Source: Veillonella sp. R32 (GTDB taxonomy: Bacteria; Bacillota; Negativicutes; Veillonellales; Veillonellaceae). Taken from it: a stretch of 43,973 bases of DNA. The stretch is from assembly GCF_010093125.1 (NCBI RefSeq), contig NZ_NMZQ01000043.1, positions 1-43,973 of the forward strand, given 5' to 3'. A program made the translations under genes and the position numbers. Positions 30,944-40,682 of this stretch are shown piece by piece (positions within the stretch are counted from its first letter, which is position 1; the number at the start of each line of letters is the position of its first letter). The notes under the pieces are model-generated. The model did not search any database. It had not been told where the DNA came from and saw only the letters and a program-made list of their open reading frames with translations.

Positions 30944-32494
30944 ATGTATAAATTTGATTTACAGTTATTTGGCGGTGGCAAGAATAAGAATAAATCATCT
31001 ACAAAGGTTAATTTATTACCGTCAACACAAGAAGAACAAAAAGCATTAGCTAATCAGTTAGATTATATTAATCAAGCTAATCCGGCTGCTAAAAATGCTT
31101 TACAAATGGGTAATAATGCCATGAATGGAGCAAATGTAAATGTTGACTATCAAGGCTTGTATAATCGTTATTTGAATCAAAACAATCAGAACTTAAATAA
31201 TGTTAACACTATGAGCGGTCAAACACAAAATGCAATGAAAGATAATGCTAGTGCTAACGCTCAGTACGGCTCAAGCATGGGTAATGCTATGGATAGCATG
31301 AACAATACAGCCAATACCCTTAATGAACAGTATAAAAATGCGTTATCAGATTTTAACAACAGTTATAGTGGTATTGCTAATGGTCAATTACCTACAGCGT
31401 ATAGCGAAAATCGTGAAAAGGCGTTAAATAACTCACTTGAAAATACAGTAGGTAATACGTTATCAGGATTGGCTAGCCGTGGAGTGATTAACAGTAGTCA
31501 AGCGGATACGGCCTTTAATGGTATCAGTAAGAATGCAAGCGATACATTGGCTAATCAATATGCCAGTGATTTAGGACAGGCTGCACAATTGGCAAGTAAT
31601 GGATTTGCTAATAATTTAAGCGGTATTAATGCTCAACAAGGATTATGGAATAATCAGTACAGCAATAATATGAATGGGTTGAATAATCAAGCTAATTTGG
31701 CTAATCAATCTTATTCAAATATTTTAAGTGGTATTAATACGGGCAGTGGATTAACTAACCAGGCAGAAACGATGGCTTATAATCCATTGCAGTATGGTGG
31801 CACAGCACAGCAAAATGCAGTACAGTATCCAACAAGTTTATATAGTTTAAGTGCGGCGTTAAATAGTCCAAATAGTAATTTATGGGAGGCAATGATGAGA
31901 GCAAGATATGGAGCAAGTAGTGGAAATACATCCTCAACATCACAACAAGGCAGTGGCAACTTTATTACAGGTCTTGTTGGTGGTTTTTGTTTTCCTGCAG
32001 GAACAGACATTGCAACACCTACAGGGGCAGTAAATATTGAAGTAGTCAATGATGGAGACCAAGTACTTACATTGGGCAATGTTATTAATGTTATTAAATT
32101 ACATAACATGGGAACTAAACATATTTACACGTTAAAAACTACTCGAACCGCTGTTAATACAACAGAAACCGAGAAATTTAAAACTCGTGATGGATGGAAA
32201 CTGCTCACAGAATTAGTTATTGGTGATGAAATTATGACAGTACATGATTATGATCGTGTGACTGAAATTGTTGATACAGGTCGTGACGATGAAGTTTATG
32301 TGCTTGAATGTGACGGAGATAATACATTCTATGCTAATGGTGTTTTAGCTGAAGGTCTGACGGACGCTGATAAAAAAGCAAATGAAGAAGTTGAAAAAGT
32401 GGTAGAAGAAAAGACCGCTGAAACGATAGAAGAAAAACCAAAAGCAAGACGTAGAAGTAAAAAAATGGTAGAAGCCGTAGAGAAGGAGGTTTAA
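30944..32494 (+). CDS. Ejection-type virion protein with C-terminal degenerate Hint domain
   Basis: 516 aa. It starts MYKFDLQLFGGG, a short tag seen at the start of many Firmicutes phage virion proteins. Residues about 20-340 are Asn/Gln/Ala-rich and helical like internal virion proteins. From C349 a Hint (hedgehog/intein) fold begins: CFPAGTDIATPTG, then NDGDQVLTL, TRDGWKLLTELVIGDEIM, and YANGVLAEG near 465. The block-B histidine (expected TxxH) reads TETEKF and the terminal HN reads AEG, so splicing is unlikely; N-terminal cleavage at C349 is possible. A 45-residue Glu/Lys/Arg tail follows. Confidence 0.75.
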   Translation: MYKFDLQLFGGGKNKNKSSTKVNLLPSTQEEQKALANQLDYINQANPAAKNALQMGNNAMNGANVNVDYQGLYNRYLNQNNQNLNNVNTMSGQTQNAMKDNASANAQYGSSMGNAMDSMNNTANTLNEQYKNALSDFNNSYSGIANGQLPTAYSENREKALNNSLENTVGNTLSGLASRGVINSSQADTAFNGISKNASDTLANQYASDLGQAAQLASNGFANNLSGINAQQGLWNNQYSNNMNGLNNQANLANQSYSNILSGINTGSGLTNQAETMAYNPLQYGGTAQQNAVQYPTSLYSLSAALNSPNSNLWEAMMRARYGASSGNTSSTSQQGSGNFITGLVGGFCFPAGTDIATPTGAVNIEVVNDGDQVLTLGNVINVIKLHNMGTKHIYTLKTTRTAVNTTETEKFKTRDGWKLLTELVIGDEIMTVHDYDRVTEIVDTGRDDEVYVLECDGDNTFYANGVLAEGLTDADKKANEEVEKVVEEKTAETIEEKPKARRRSKKMVEAVEKEV

Positions 32495-32496
32495 TT

Positions 32497-34098
32497 ATGG
32501 GAATGACTGATGAAGCTTTAGGACGTTTAGCCGGCATGTGGCTTGGTCATCGTTGGAATCGAATTCAAGAAAATAATGCGGCTAAAGCGTTGGGTAATAT
32601 GTATGGATATGATTATGATGCAGAGAAAGCAGCACAACAAGGTACACAGCAAGCGATGCAACAAGATGCTAATAGTAATCTTTGGAATCAAATACCTAAT
32701 GTACAAAATAATATTGCACAATATACACACCCCACTAACCAAGTAGCATTTAATTTGCCGAATAACACTCAGGAGAATCTTTGGCAGACAGATTTAACGC
32801 AGTATACTCGCCCACAACAAAGCAATAATAATGTGTGGCAAACAACACAACAACCGACGATTGCTAATGGAGCTTTAGAGGCTAATCAGAATTTATGGCA
32901 AACAATGCAAAAGCCACAGCAATCACTGCTTAATCAATCCAATAACAATAGTTTATGGAATTTTACGCAACAACCCAATTCAGGACAAGCATTTGGACAA
33001 TTTGTAAACCCGCAAGCAACCTCATTAAACGGCGCTAGTGTTAATGAGGGAAGACATAATCAAGCTAGCGCTTTACCGGATATGCATAAACCATTGGCAG
33101 AAACTAATGGGATGGGAATCCCAGACCGCAATGCGATTACAACTAATTATCAGAGGCAGTTTGGTAAGGATGTTGTAGCATTGGTTAAAGGTGGCATGAA
33201 TTTGAATGATGCAAAAGCATATGCAGCAAATCGGATGCAAAGCAACATCGATAGAGCATATGGAGATTATGTTTCTAAATTTACTGATGATGTGCTTGAA
33301 CCAATGCGACAGGATATTGTTAATAACCTCATGTATACCACTGATAAAGATGGTAATACGGTGGTAGATACATATAACAGCAGTAAGGTTAAAGGCATGT
33401 ATAGTGCAGTTACACGCTATAACGCACTTGCCCAAAAGGTAGGGGCGCAACAAATTGATATGAATAATCTAGCTAGTGCCGCGGCTATTAATAAACCTAA
33501 TATTAAATACCAAACGATGCCTAATGGTTATCTTGTTGGGTTTGATGGTGATACGGGTGAAGTGCATAATGTTGGTAACTATGGCAAGGTTTCCCTTTAT
33601 GGGGCACAAAACGGTCATATTATTACGCATGATGATAGTGGCAACATTAAAGATATTGGTGGTTATGGTGCCGTAAAATTACAACAACTTGATGATGGTA
33701 CAACTTATCTTGTAAGCGCTGATGGGCAGAAGCAACTTGTTGGTAAATTCCCTAAATTTGGTAGCGGTGGTATCGCTTCCGGTGGCACGAGTGGGTTACA
33801 AGCACAACAGTTGCGTACATTAGCTTCATTGCATACAACTTGGATGAAACAGCATTTAGATGCGGATGAAAGCGAAAGCCCGTACTACAATGATTTGCAA
33901 ACTGCTCTAGCAAATGGCGTTGGTGGCAGTAAAGGTGCCGCATCAAGCGATGACCATGCAGACTTAAAAGGTCAGGATAAGGCTGTTGCCGATTTAATCG
34001 ATAAAAAGCGAATGAACGGTGAAAGCCCTGAGCAAATTAAAGCGGAGCTTGAGGAAGTTTTTGGCAAAGGAAACTATTATATTAATTGGATTTGGTAG
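32497..34098 (+). CDS. Ejection-type virion protein with NLW repeats
   Basis: 533 aa. The first 165 residues are Gln/Asn-rich with five copies of [NS]-[LV]-W-[QN] (SNLWNQ, ENLWQT, NNVWQT, QNLWQT, NSLWNF) at 25-40-residue spacing. The middle is helical (NLNDAKAYAANRMQSNIDRA), then Gly-rich beta. Position and composition suggest an internal protein ejected with DNA. GAAGGAGG precedes the ATG. Not recognised by family. Confidence 0.65.
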   Translation: MGMTDEALGRLAGMWLGHRWNRIQENNAAKALGNMYGYDYDAEKAAQQGTQQAMQQDANSNLWNQIPNVQNNIAQYTHPTNQVAFNLPNNTQENLWQTDLTQYTRPQQSNNNVWQTTQQPTIANGALEANQNLWQTMQKPQQSLLNQSNNNSLWNFTQQPNSGQAFGQFVNPQATSLNGASVNEGRHNQASALPDMHKPLAETNGMGIPDRNAITTNYQRQFGKDVVALVKGGMNLNDAKAYAANRMQSNIDRAYGDYVSKFTDDVLEPMRQDIVNNLMYTTDKDGNTVVDTYNSSKVKGMYSAVTRYNALAQKVGAQQIDMNNLASAAAINKPNIKYQTMPNGYLVGFDGDTGEVHNVGNYGKVSLYGAQNGHIITHDDSGNIKDIGGYGAVKLQQLDDGTTYLVSADGQKQLVGKFPKFGSGGIASGGTSGLQAQQLRTLASLHTTWMKQHLDADESESPYYNDLQTALANGVGGSKGAASSDDHADLKGQDKAVADLIDKKRMNGESPEQIKAELEEVFGKGNYYINWIW

Positions 34099-34110
34099 AA
34101 AGGATTAATT

Positions 34111-37100
34111 ATGAATAGTTTTAGCGATATTAAGAAGAAATATGACAGTGAAGGTAGCTTTAATAGCTTTTCCGAAATAAATACAGCTTTCAATGGAGAA
34201 CCTCAGCCGAGTATGCTCGACAATATCGCTAATGTTGCAAGCTCTGCGGTAGATGGGGTGCGTGAATTTGCTAGTGGTGTTGGCGATTTTGCGACTAATA
34301 CAGTAAAAAGTATTGGCGATTGGTATGACAATAGTAAGCAAGCACTATCAAATTATTATGATGCGGCTAATAAAGGGCTTGCTGATGGGACAATGATTAA
34401 TACTGGAGACGGTTATATTATTAACCCTGATAAAAGCGATACATCAGAAGCCGATGAATTGCGTAGCCTCGGAAAACAAGCTTATGATACAACGATTGGA
34501 CATCCAGCAATGTATGCTGCAATGACTCCATATATGCCAGCCCCCATTAAAGCGGCGGCAGGGCTTGCAACCTTACCAACACTGGCTAGTGATGCAACTC
34601 AAGCGTATGATAGCAACATGCAAACTGCCGATGCAACTGGTGGTTCATGGATTGGTGCTGTAGGTAATACAGCTAAAAATTTATTGATTGACCCACTTGT
34701 AGAACCGGTTGAAAAGTGGATTGAAAACCCTGCTAGTCAAGTTGACGCAATTCGTCAAGGCGGTTTAGGTGCCGCTTATGACAATGTATTAATGCCATTT
34801 GAAGGTGCAAGGGGGGCTTATCATTTAGGCAAGGCAGTTACCCCTAAATCAGCAAAAGCTAAAGTGGGGGATGTCATTGATAATGTAAAATCACAAGCAT
34901 ACGATAGCTTTAAGGATATTAGCGATAAATTTAATAAAAGTGTAAAGCCTATTTCTGATGGAGATAGTTTTGCAAGCATTAAAGAAAACTTTGTATCAGA
35001 GCCAATTCAAGCCTTGAAATCATTTGATGAGAATATCAGTGAATGGAATGCTGATACACCGACTGATATGCAACGGGCTATATACGACAGATTAAGAAGT
35101 GATGGCTTTTTTACTGACACTGAAGCGGCTGCAATTACAGGTAATATTGCACAGGAAAGTACATTTGATAAATTTGCTAAAAGCAGTGATGGGAATAATT
35201 CGGAGGGGCTTGCTCAGTGGACTGGCTCTCGGTTAGATGACCTCAAGCGGTTTGCGGCTGAGAATAATAGTGATCCGTACGACTGGAGAACTCAAGTTGA
35301 TTTTATTAAGTATGAAATGCAAAATAAAGAATCTGCTGCATTGACAGCCATGCGGGAAAATCCGAATGCTACTCCGGAAGAAATGGCAGTTATCGTACGG
35401 GAAAAATATGAGCGTCCTGACCCCACCGCTGCTAATGATGCCAGACGTATGCAAGCAGCAAGAGAGGTATATGATGGTCAATCTAGCCCGCATAATAATA
35501 CTCCGAATATGGCAGATGGTAACAATAATCGATTCATAACAGAAACGTTTAAAGAAGAGCCATATAATCCGAATACTATTGATTTTAGTAATGAAAATAG
35601 AATTGGTACTGTTGAAGTTGGTAATGAAAAACCAAATTTGAACTTATTTGAAAAATCTGCTGACCAAGCTGAAGTTATGAATAGGGCAGAGCATAATCTG
35701 AATATGTTTGACAAAACGAAGGTTAATCCTGAACAAACAAATCCTTATTCTGATATAAAGCCTGCTGAATTGGCAGAAAAGATTAAATCTAAAGAAATCG
35801 ACCCTAAATTCAGAGAGTATGATGCAGAAAAATTGGCTGAATATGAGAAGTATTCAGAAAAAGAGTTGTTTGAAAAAACTCGTGACAATGTTATTCAGCT
35901 TAAAGAAGGTGTTACAGATCCTTTAGGTAATACTGTAAAAGTAATGTATGACGAATCAAATAAACATGCGATAGACCAAATAGCTAATTATTTTATGCGA
36001 GGGCATAGTGATGGTAAGATAAGCAAAAAACGTGCATTTGCTACAACGTTAATTAAGGAGACCGCTAGCAATCCTGATTTGATTTTGAGACAGGCTAATG
36101 GACGAAATGCATATGTTAGCTATTTTAAGGGAATTGATAATATAACTCATCAGGTCATTGTAAGTCTTGACGAAGCTGATAGAGGAAAAATTATATCGTC
36201 TCATGTAGCTGCGGATATGCAGAGAAAACGTCATAATGCCATAAAAAAACTCATTTCAGATACTAAAAAAGCCGACGCAATTGTATACGTCAGCGATAGT
36301 ATTAGAAATGAGTTAGAAGGTGGCCTGTCGCAGTATCACCGACCCCCAACTAGTGATAGGGGTTCAACACTGGATACTCAGCTCCACCCATCTAGTAATT
36401 TAAATATAACAGATGTGGTGGAAAAAGTAAAGCCAAATGATGTGCAGTACTTTTCAGATAATCCCCAATCACCTTATCGATATGTTGAAGGTGAAGAGAA
36501 TTTAACATCCGATAAACCTGTAAACCGTCAAGAGATTTTTAATGCTATTGATGAGAATTTTAAATCAATTAGACATGGGCGTATTGGGAGAAAAGGTGTT
36601 TTAGGCTTTTTCAATACTAAAACTGATGCGGTCAGAGTAAGAAATTATGGCGATTTTGAAGCAGCTGCTCATGAATTGGGGCATTATTTGGATAAGTATT
36701 TTGGATTTACTACCAAAGAACACCAAGCTGAGCTAGTAAAAAATGTTCATCGTAGGTTTGGCGGTAGATATGACAAATTGGATTCTACAGGGCTAGCAAA
36801 AAAAGGTTTTGCTGAATTTTATCGCGATTATACAACTAATAGAGCTAGGGCTAAGGCAGATTTTCCCGAATTTTATGATGAATTCACTAGTAGATTGAAG
36901 GCGGCGCCGGAGCTAAATGCACGAGTTGAAAAGGTAAGTGCAGTAATGCATCAGTGGTATCGACAAGATCCTCATGAGCGTATTAAAGGCTCAATTACGT
37001 TTGGTAAAAATAATTCCTTAATGGGCGATGTAATTAATAATCCAAAAGAAACAGTTACTCGATTTTTGGATGATGCGTATACACGAGCTATTGATGAACT

Positions 37101-39426
37101 CCATCCATTAGAAAAGATAGTTAGTGAAGTGGAAGATATTACTGGCAAAAAATTAAAATTTGCAGATAATCCATTTATGCAAGCATGGGTATCTCGTGGC
37201 TGGGTAGGCAAGGCTGAAGCTTTATTAGAACATGGCCCAGGGTCATTTAAAGAAGCTGTTGCGGATATTCCCAATAATTTGCACGAAGATTTTTCAGCAT
37301 ATCTTGTAGCAAAACGGCAGATGGATATTTTGCGGTGGAATAAGGCGCATCCGAATGAAGCAATATATACTGATAAATCAATTAAAGATGTTATTGCAAC
37401 CATAGGACACTATGAAAGAACTTATGGCAGTAAATTTATTGATGCGCAGCAAAAAATTGTATCTTACAGTAATAAATTATTGGATTTAATGCGTGATGCG
37501 GGGTTAATCAGTCAAAAGGATATTAATGCAATGCGTGCTAAATATCCAAACTATGTGCCATTTATCCGTGATTTTGGCGAAGCCGGAATTGATAACTTTG
37601 GCAGTAAGGGTGACGGATTTATGAATGTTCATGCGCCTATTAAGAAGATGAAGGGGAGCGGGCGTGATATTGTTGACCCGCTCGAAAGTATCATTAAAAA
37701 TACCTATGCTACGATTAATGCCATTGAAAGAAACAAAGTTGCACAGTCGTTCGTTAAAATTTCAGAACAAGAAGGTATGAGTGATCTTGTTGAACGGGTA
37801 ACAGGTACACCTTCAGCTAAAGACTCTACTTTTTATGTGATGAAGGACGGTAAAAAGACCGTTTATCAAACAACACCGGATATTTATCAAGCCTTACAAT
37901 TTACAAATGCTGAAAGTGTCAAATGGTATGTAAAGGTAATGAAAACTCCAGCAGGATGGCTGAGAGCTGGCGCTACGCAATTAAGTCCAGAGTTTATCTT
38001 GCGAAATCCTGTACGAGATATGATTGGTGCAACAATATATAGTCAACATGGCTTTATTCCTGTTGTGGATACATTGAAGGGCATTATGCATTATCTCAAA
38101 AAAGACAATGTGTACTGGGATTATAAGAAGAGCGGTGCCGGCAACAGTGCAATGGTAAGTCTTGACCGTAATTATCTTCAAAATTCTATTCGAGATATTT
38201 TAAAACAACCGAGTGTGATGCGGAAAATTGCTACCTCTCCACTCGATGTGATTAGAGGGCTAAATGAAGCAACAGAAATGGCAACACGATTGGCTGAGTT
38301 TGATAATGCACGCAAGGGCTATACAGGCATTATGAACCGCTTAGCTGGCGGTAAAAGAAAGCCGTTGAGTAGTGCAGAGGCTGCGATTCAAGCACGTGAT
38401 GTTACGTTAGATTTTAGCCGTATTGGTAAAAATACCAAAACATTCAATAAAACGATTGCATTTTTTAACGCATCATTACAAGGTACTGATAAGATGATAC
38501 GTTCATTTCGTGAAAATCCGGCTGAAATGACGTTTAAAACAGCTGCATTTATTACCTTACCGAGTGTGGTATTGTGGTGGCTTAATAAAGATGACCCTCG
38601 TTATCAGGAGTTACCACAATGGGAAAAGGATATCTTTTGGATCATACCAACAGAAGACACACTGATTAAAATCCCTAAACCATTTGAGTTGGGCATTTTA
38701 TTTGGCACAGCTCCAGAGCGTGCACTGCAATATGCTTACGATAAGCAAAGAAATGTAAACGGCAGAGGCTTTGAAGGCTTAGGCACAATGGCTATGGACA
38801 ACATGATGCCATCGCTTATGCCTACTGCTGTAATTCCTTTATTGGAATGGGCAACAAATTATAGCTTTTTTATGCAGAGGGATATTGTACCTCAAAGCAT
38901 GACTAAATTACCTGACCACTTACAATCTGATTGGCGTACATCTTATATCGGGAATCAGGTAGGCAAAGCATTTAATGTATCACCTATGTTAGTAGACAAC
39001 ACCATTAGAGGGTATGGTGGTGGATTTGGTTCTTTGATTATGGATATGACAGACCGCATGAGTGGGGTTGCTGATACACGTCCTGCTAAAAAATGGAATG
39101 AGCAACCAGTTATTAAAGGTTTTACCGAGACCCCTTATAAATCGAGCGACAGCGTGCAACGATTATATGATGAATATAACAAGCAAGAAGGATTACTTAA
39201 GGCTATGCAGTTAACTGGCGAAAAGCAAGAGGGGTTTGACGCTAGGTCCTATAATATGATGAAACAAGCGCATAAACAATTACAGCAATTGAATAAAGCG
39301 TCTAAACAGATTAGGGAGAGTAAAAGGCTCTCAAGTCAGCAAAAGAGGGAAAAGCTCGACATGATTGATTTTCAAAAAGTTAATGTAGCTAGGAGAGGGC
39401 TAAGCTTACGACCTATTACAAAGTAA
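34111..39426 (+). CDS. Giant ejection protein: tail lysozyme, PBECR-like nuclease, metallopeptidase and LPD38-like regions
   Basis: 1771 aa. Residues about 315-455 form a phage tail lysozyme domain (GNIAQESTFDKFA, GLAQWTGSRLDDL) for local peptidoglycan cleavage. About 568-735 resemble PBECR/barnase-like phage nuclease domains (DPLGNTVKVMYDESNKHA, ANGRNAYVSYFKG). Near 851 AAHELGHYLDKYF is a zinc metallopeptidase HExxH. About 1277-1530 look like large-polyvalent-protein domain LPD38 (LSPEFILRNPVRDMIGA, IKIPKPFELGILFG). The tail is coiled and basic. It probably enters the cell envelope or cytoplasm during DNA ejection. AAAGGA precedes the ATG. Confidence 0.78.
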   Translation: MNSFSDIKKKYDSEGSFNSFSEINTAFNGEPQPSMLDNIANVASSAVDGVREFASGVGDFATNTVKSIGDWYDNSKQALSNYYDAANKGLADGTMINTGDGYIINPDKSDTSEADELRSLGKQAYDTTIGHPAMYAAMTPYMPAPIKAAAGLATLPTLASDATQAYDSNMQTADATGGSWIGAVGNTAKNLLIDPLVEPVEKWIENPASQVDAIRQGGLGAAYDNVLMPFEGARGAYHLGKAVTPKSAKAKVGDVIDNVKSQAYDSFKDISDKFNKSVKPISDGDSFASIKENFVSEPIQALKSFDENISEWNADTPTDMQRAIYDRLRSDGFFTDTEAAAITGNIAQESTFDKFAKSSDGNNSEGLAQWTGSRLDDLKRFAAENNSDPYDWRTQVDFIKYEMQNKESAALTAMRENPNATPEEMAVIVREKYERPDPTAANDARRMQAAREVYDGQSSPHNNTPNMADGNNNRFITETFKEEPYNPNTIDFSNENRIGTVEVGNEKPNLNLFEKSADQAEVMNRAEHNLNMFDKTKVNPEQTNPYSDIKPAELAEKIKSKEIDPKFREYDAEKLAEYEKYSEKELFEKTRDNVIQLKEGVTDPLGNTVKVMYDESNKHAIDQIANYFMRGHSDGKISKKRAFATTLIKETASNPDLILRQANGRNAYVSYFKGIDNITHQVIVSLDEADRGKIISSHVAADMQRKRHNAIKKLISDTKKADAIVYVSDSIRNELEGGLSQYHRPPTSDRGSTLDTQLHPSSNLNITDVVEKVKPNDVQYFSDNPQSPYRYVEGEENLTSDKPVNRQEIFNAIDENFKSIRHGRIGRKGVLGFFNTKTDAVRVRNYGDFEAAAHELGHYLDKYFGFTTKEHQAELVKNVHRRFGGRYDKLDSTGLAKKGFAEFYRDYTTNRARAKADFPEFYDEFTSRLKAAPELNARVEKVSAVMHQWYRQDPHERIKGSITFGKNNSLMGDVINNPKETVTRFLDDAYTRAIDELHPLEKIVSEVEDITGKKLKFADNPFMQAWVSRGWVGKAEALLEHGPGSFKEAVADIPNNLHEDFSAYLVAKRQMDILRWNKAHPNEAIYTDKSIKDVIATIGHYERTYGSKFIDAQQKIVSYSNKLLDLMRDAGLISQKDINAMRAKYPNYVPFIRDFGEAGIDNFGSKGDGFMNVHAPIKKMKGSGRDIVDPLESIIKNTYATINAIERNKVAQSFVKISEQEGMSDLVERVTGTPSAKDSTFYVMKDGKKTVYQTTPDIYQALQFTNAESVKWYVKVMKTPAGWLRAGATQLSPEFILRNPVRDMIGATIYSQHGFIPVVDTLKGIMHYLKKDNVYWDYKKSGAGNSAMVSLDRNYLQNSIRDILKQPSVMRKIATSPLDVIRGLNEATEMATRLAEFDNARKGYTGIMNRLAGGKRKPLSSAEAAIQARDVTLDFSRIGKNTKTFNKTIAFFNASLQGTDKMIRSFRENPAEMTFKTAAFITLPSVVLWWLNKDDPRYQELPQWEKDIFWIIPTEDTLIKIPKPFELGILFGTAPERALQYAYDKQRNVNGRGFEGLGTMAMDNMMPSLMPTAVIPLLEWATNYSFFMQRDIVPQSMTKLPDHLQSDWRTSYIGNQVGKAFNVSPMLVDNTIRGYGGGFGSLIMDMTDRMSGVADTRPAKKWNEQPVIKGFTETPYKSSDSVQRLYDEYNKQEGLLKAMQLTGEKQEGFDARSYNMMKQAHKQLQQLNKASKQIRESKRLSSQQKREKLDMIDFQKVNVARRGLSLRPITK

Positions 39427-39436
39427 AGGAGTAAAT

Positions 39437-39772
39437 ATGGAAACTAATCCAATGTATGACCTCGCCTGGTGGTCGTCCTTAGTTGGCGTTGTACTAGGTG
39501 TAGCAACGATTTTAGGATGGTTTATTAAGACAGTGATATTTGATAGGTGGGAGGCTAAACAGTCTGTAACCGAGGTTAAACGCCTTAAAACTGACGAGGC
39601 GGTGAGTGACATTAAATCTGTTACGCAAACCACATCAGCCGATGTACAAAAGATTTTGTTAAGTGTGGAACGCACCAATGCGACATTAACCGAGCATAAC
39701 CATCGCTTAGAGTCGCAAGAGGAGCGTATACAACGCCTTGAAAATAAAATTTTGTGGGGCGATAAATCATGA
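39437..39772 (+). CDS. Membrane protein with coiled coil, lysis cassette
   Basis: 111 aa: one N-terminal helix (SLVGVVLGVATILGWFIKTV) and a long coiled coil (ERTNATLTEHNHRLESQEER). XhlA-like or holin-accessory architecture, though XhlA has its helix at the other end. AAAGGAG precedes the ATG; its stop overlaps the holin start (ATGA). Confidence 0.6.
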   Translation: METNPMYDLAWWSSLVGVVLGVATILGWFIKTVIFDRWEAKQSVTEVKRLKTDEAVSDIKSVTQTTSADVQKILLSVERTNATLTEHNHRLESQEERIQRLENKILWGDKS

Positions 39773-40086
39773 AATGGATAAATCGCTTAAAAGATGTATA
39801 TAAAACAATAAAGGCTGCCGACCTAAAAATCGGCAACCTGCTGTTTTATGAAGTTGTGATTGGCATATCTCTATTACCACTGATATTTGTAGTGTTTTCA
39901 CTATTATATATATGGTTTGCACACATTACGGACGATTGGGCATTTAAAGTGGTTGAATATGCGATTAAGATTATTAATGCTATCCTTACAGGTCAAGTGA
40001 TGGCTTGCATTATTGCGTATGGGGCAAAGTTACGTGATAGCGATAATAACGGTATCAGTGACGATGATGAGAGGAGTAATAAATAA
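39769..40086 (+). CDS. Holin
   Basis: 105 aa with two membrane helices (about residues 27-50 and 64-86), a basic N-terminus and a charged hydrophilic C-terminus (SDNNGISDDDERSNK), immediately before the endolysin. It would form the membrane lesion releasing endolysin. Confidence 0.72.
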   Translation: MKWINRLKDVYKTIKAADLKIGNLLFYEVVIGISLLPLIFVVFSLLYIWFAHITDDWAFKVVEYAIKIINAILTGQVMACIIAYGAKLRDSDNNGISDDDERSNK

Positions 40087-40673
40087 TGCAGATTGTAGAT
40101 GTATCTGAGCATAATGCTAATGTTGATTTCGGGGCATTAAAGGCAGCAGGAGTAGATGGTTGTATAGTGCGCCTTGGATATGGCAAAAGTGGATTAGATA
40201 GTAAGTTTTACGAGTATATCAATAAAGCTGTTGAGGCAGGTATGCAGATTGGCGTATATCATTACTCATATGCGCTTGATGAGGCTGCTGCTGAGATTGA
40301 GGCACAGTTTATCATCGATACACTCAGACAAAGTGGACTCACACCAGACCGCTTAGAGCTTGGCGTATGGCACGACATGGAAGATGGCGACGGATATAAG
40401 GAGCGCCACGGTATGCCGACTAATCAAACACTAACTAATATTGCTAGCATCGTAATCAATCGATTATGGCAAGCTGGATATAGCAATGCTGGTTTGTATG
40501 CAGCATATGACTATATAATAAATAAGTTATATATGGATCAATTAGGTTGCGATATTTGGTACGCTCAATATAACTATCAGATGGATTGGCAGGACCCACG
40601 TGTTAAACTTTGGCAATACACAATGTCCGCTAATATTAACGGTCAATTATACGACATGAGTCGCACTGTGTGA
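40086..40673 (+). CDS. Endolysin, GH25 lysozyme
   Basis: 195 aa, a single glycoside hydrolase 25 domain: VDVSEHNANVDF with the first Asp, GVYHYSYALDEAAAEIEA, WHDMEDGDGY with the catalytic acidic pair, and a final IWYAQYN...KLWQYT. No cell-wall-binding repeats and no signal peptide, so export needs the holin. GAGGAGTAATAA precedes the ATG, which overlaps the holin stop. Confidence 0.92.
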   Translation: MQIVDVSEHNANVDFGALKAAGVDGCIVRLGYGKSGLDSKFYEYINKAVEAGMQIGVYHYSYALDEAAAEIEAQFIIDTLRQSGLTPDRLELGVWHDMEDGDGYKERHGMPTNQTLTNIASIVINRLWQAGYSNAGLYAAYDYIINKLYMDQLGCDIWYAQYNYQMDWQDPRVKLWQYTMSANINGQLYDMSRTV

Positions 40674-40682
40674 GGTGATTGT

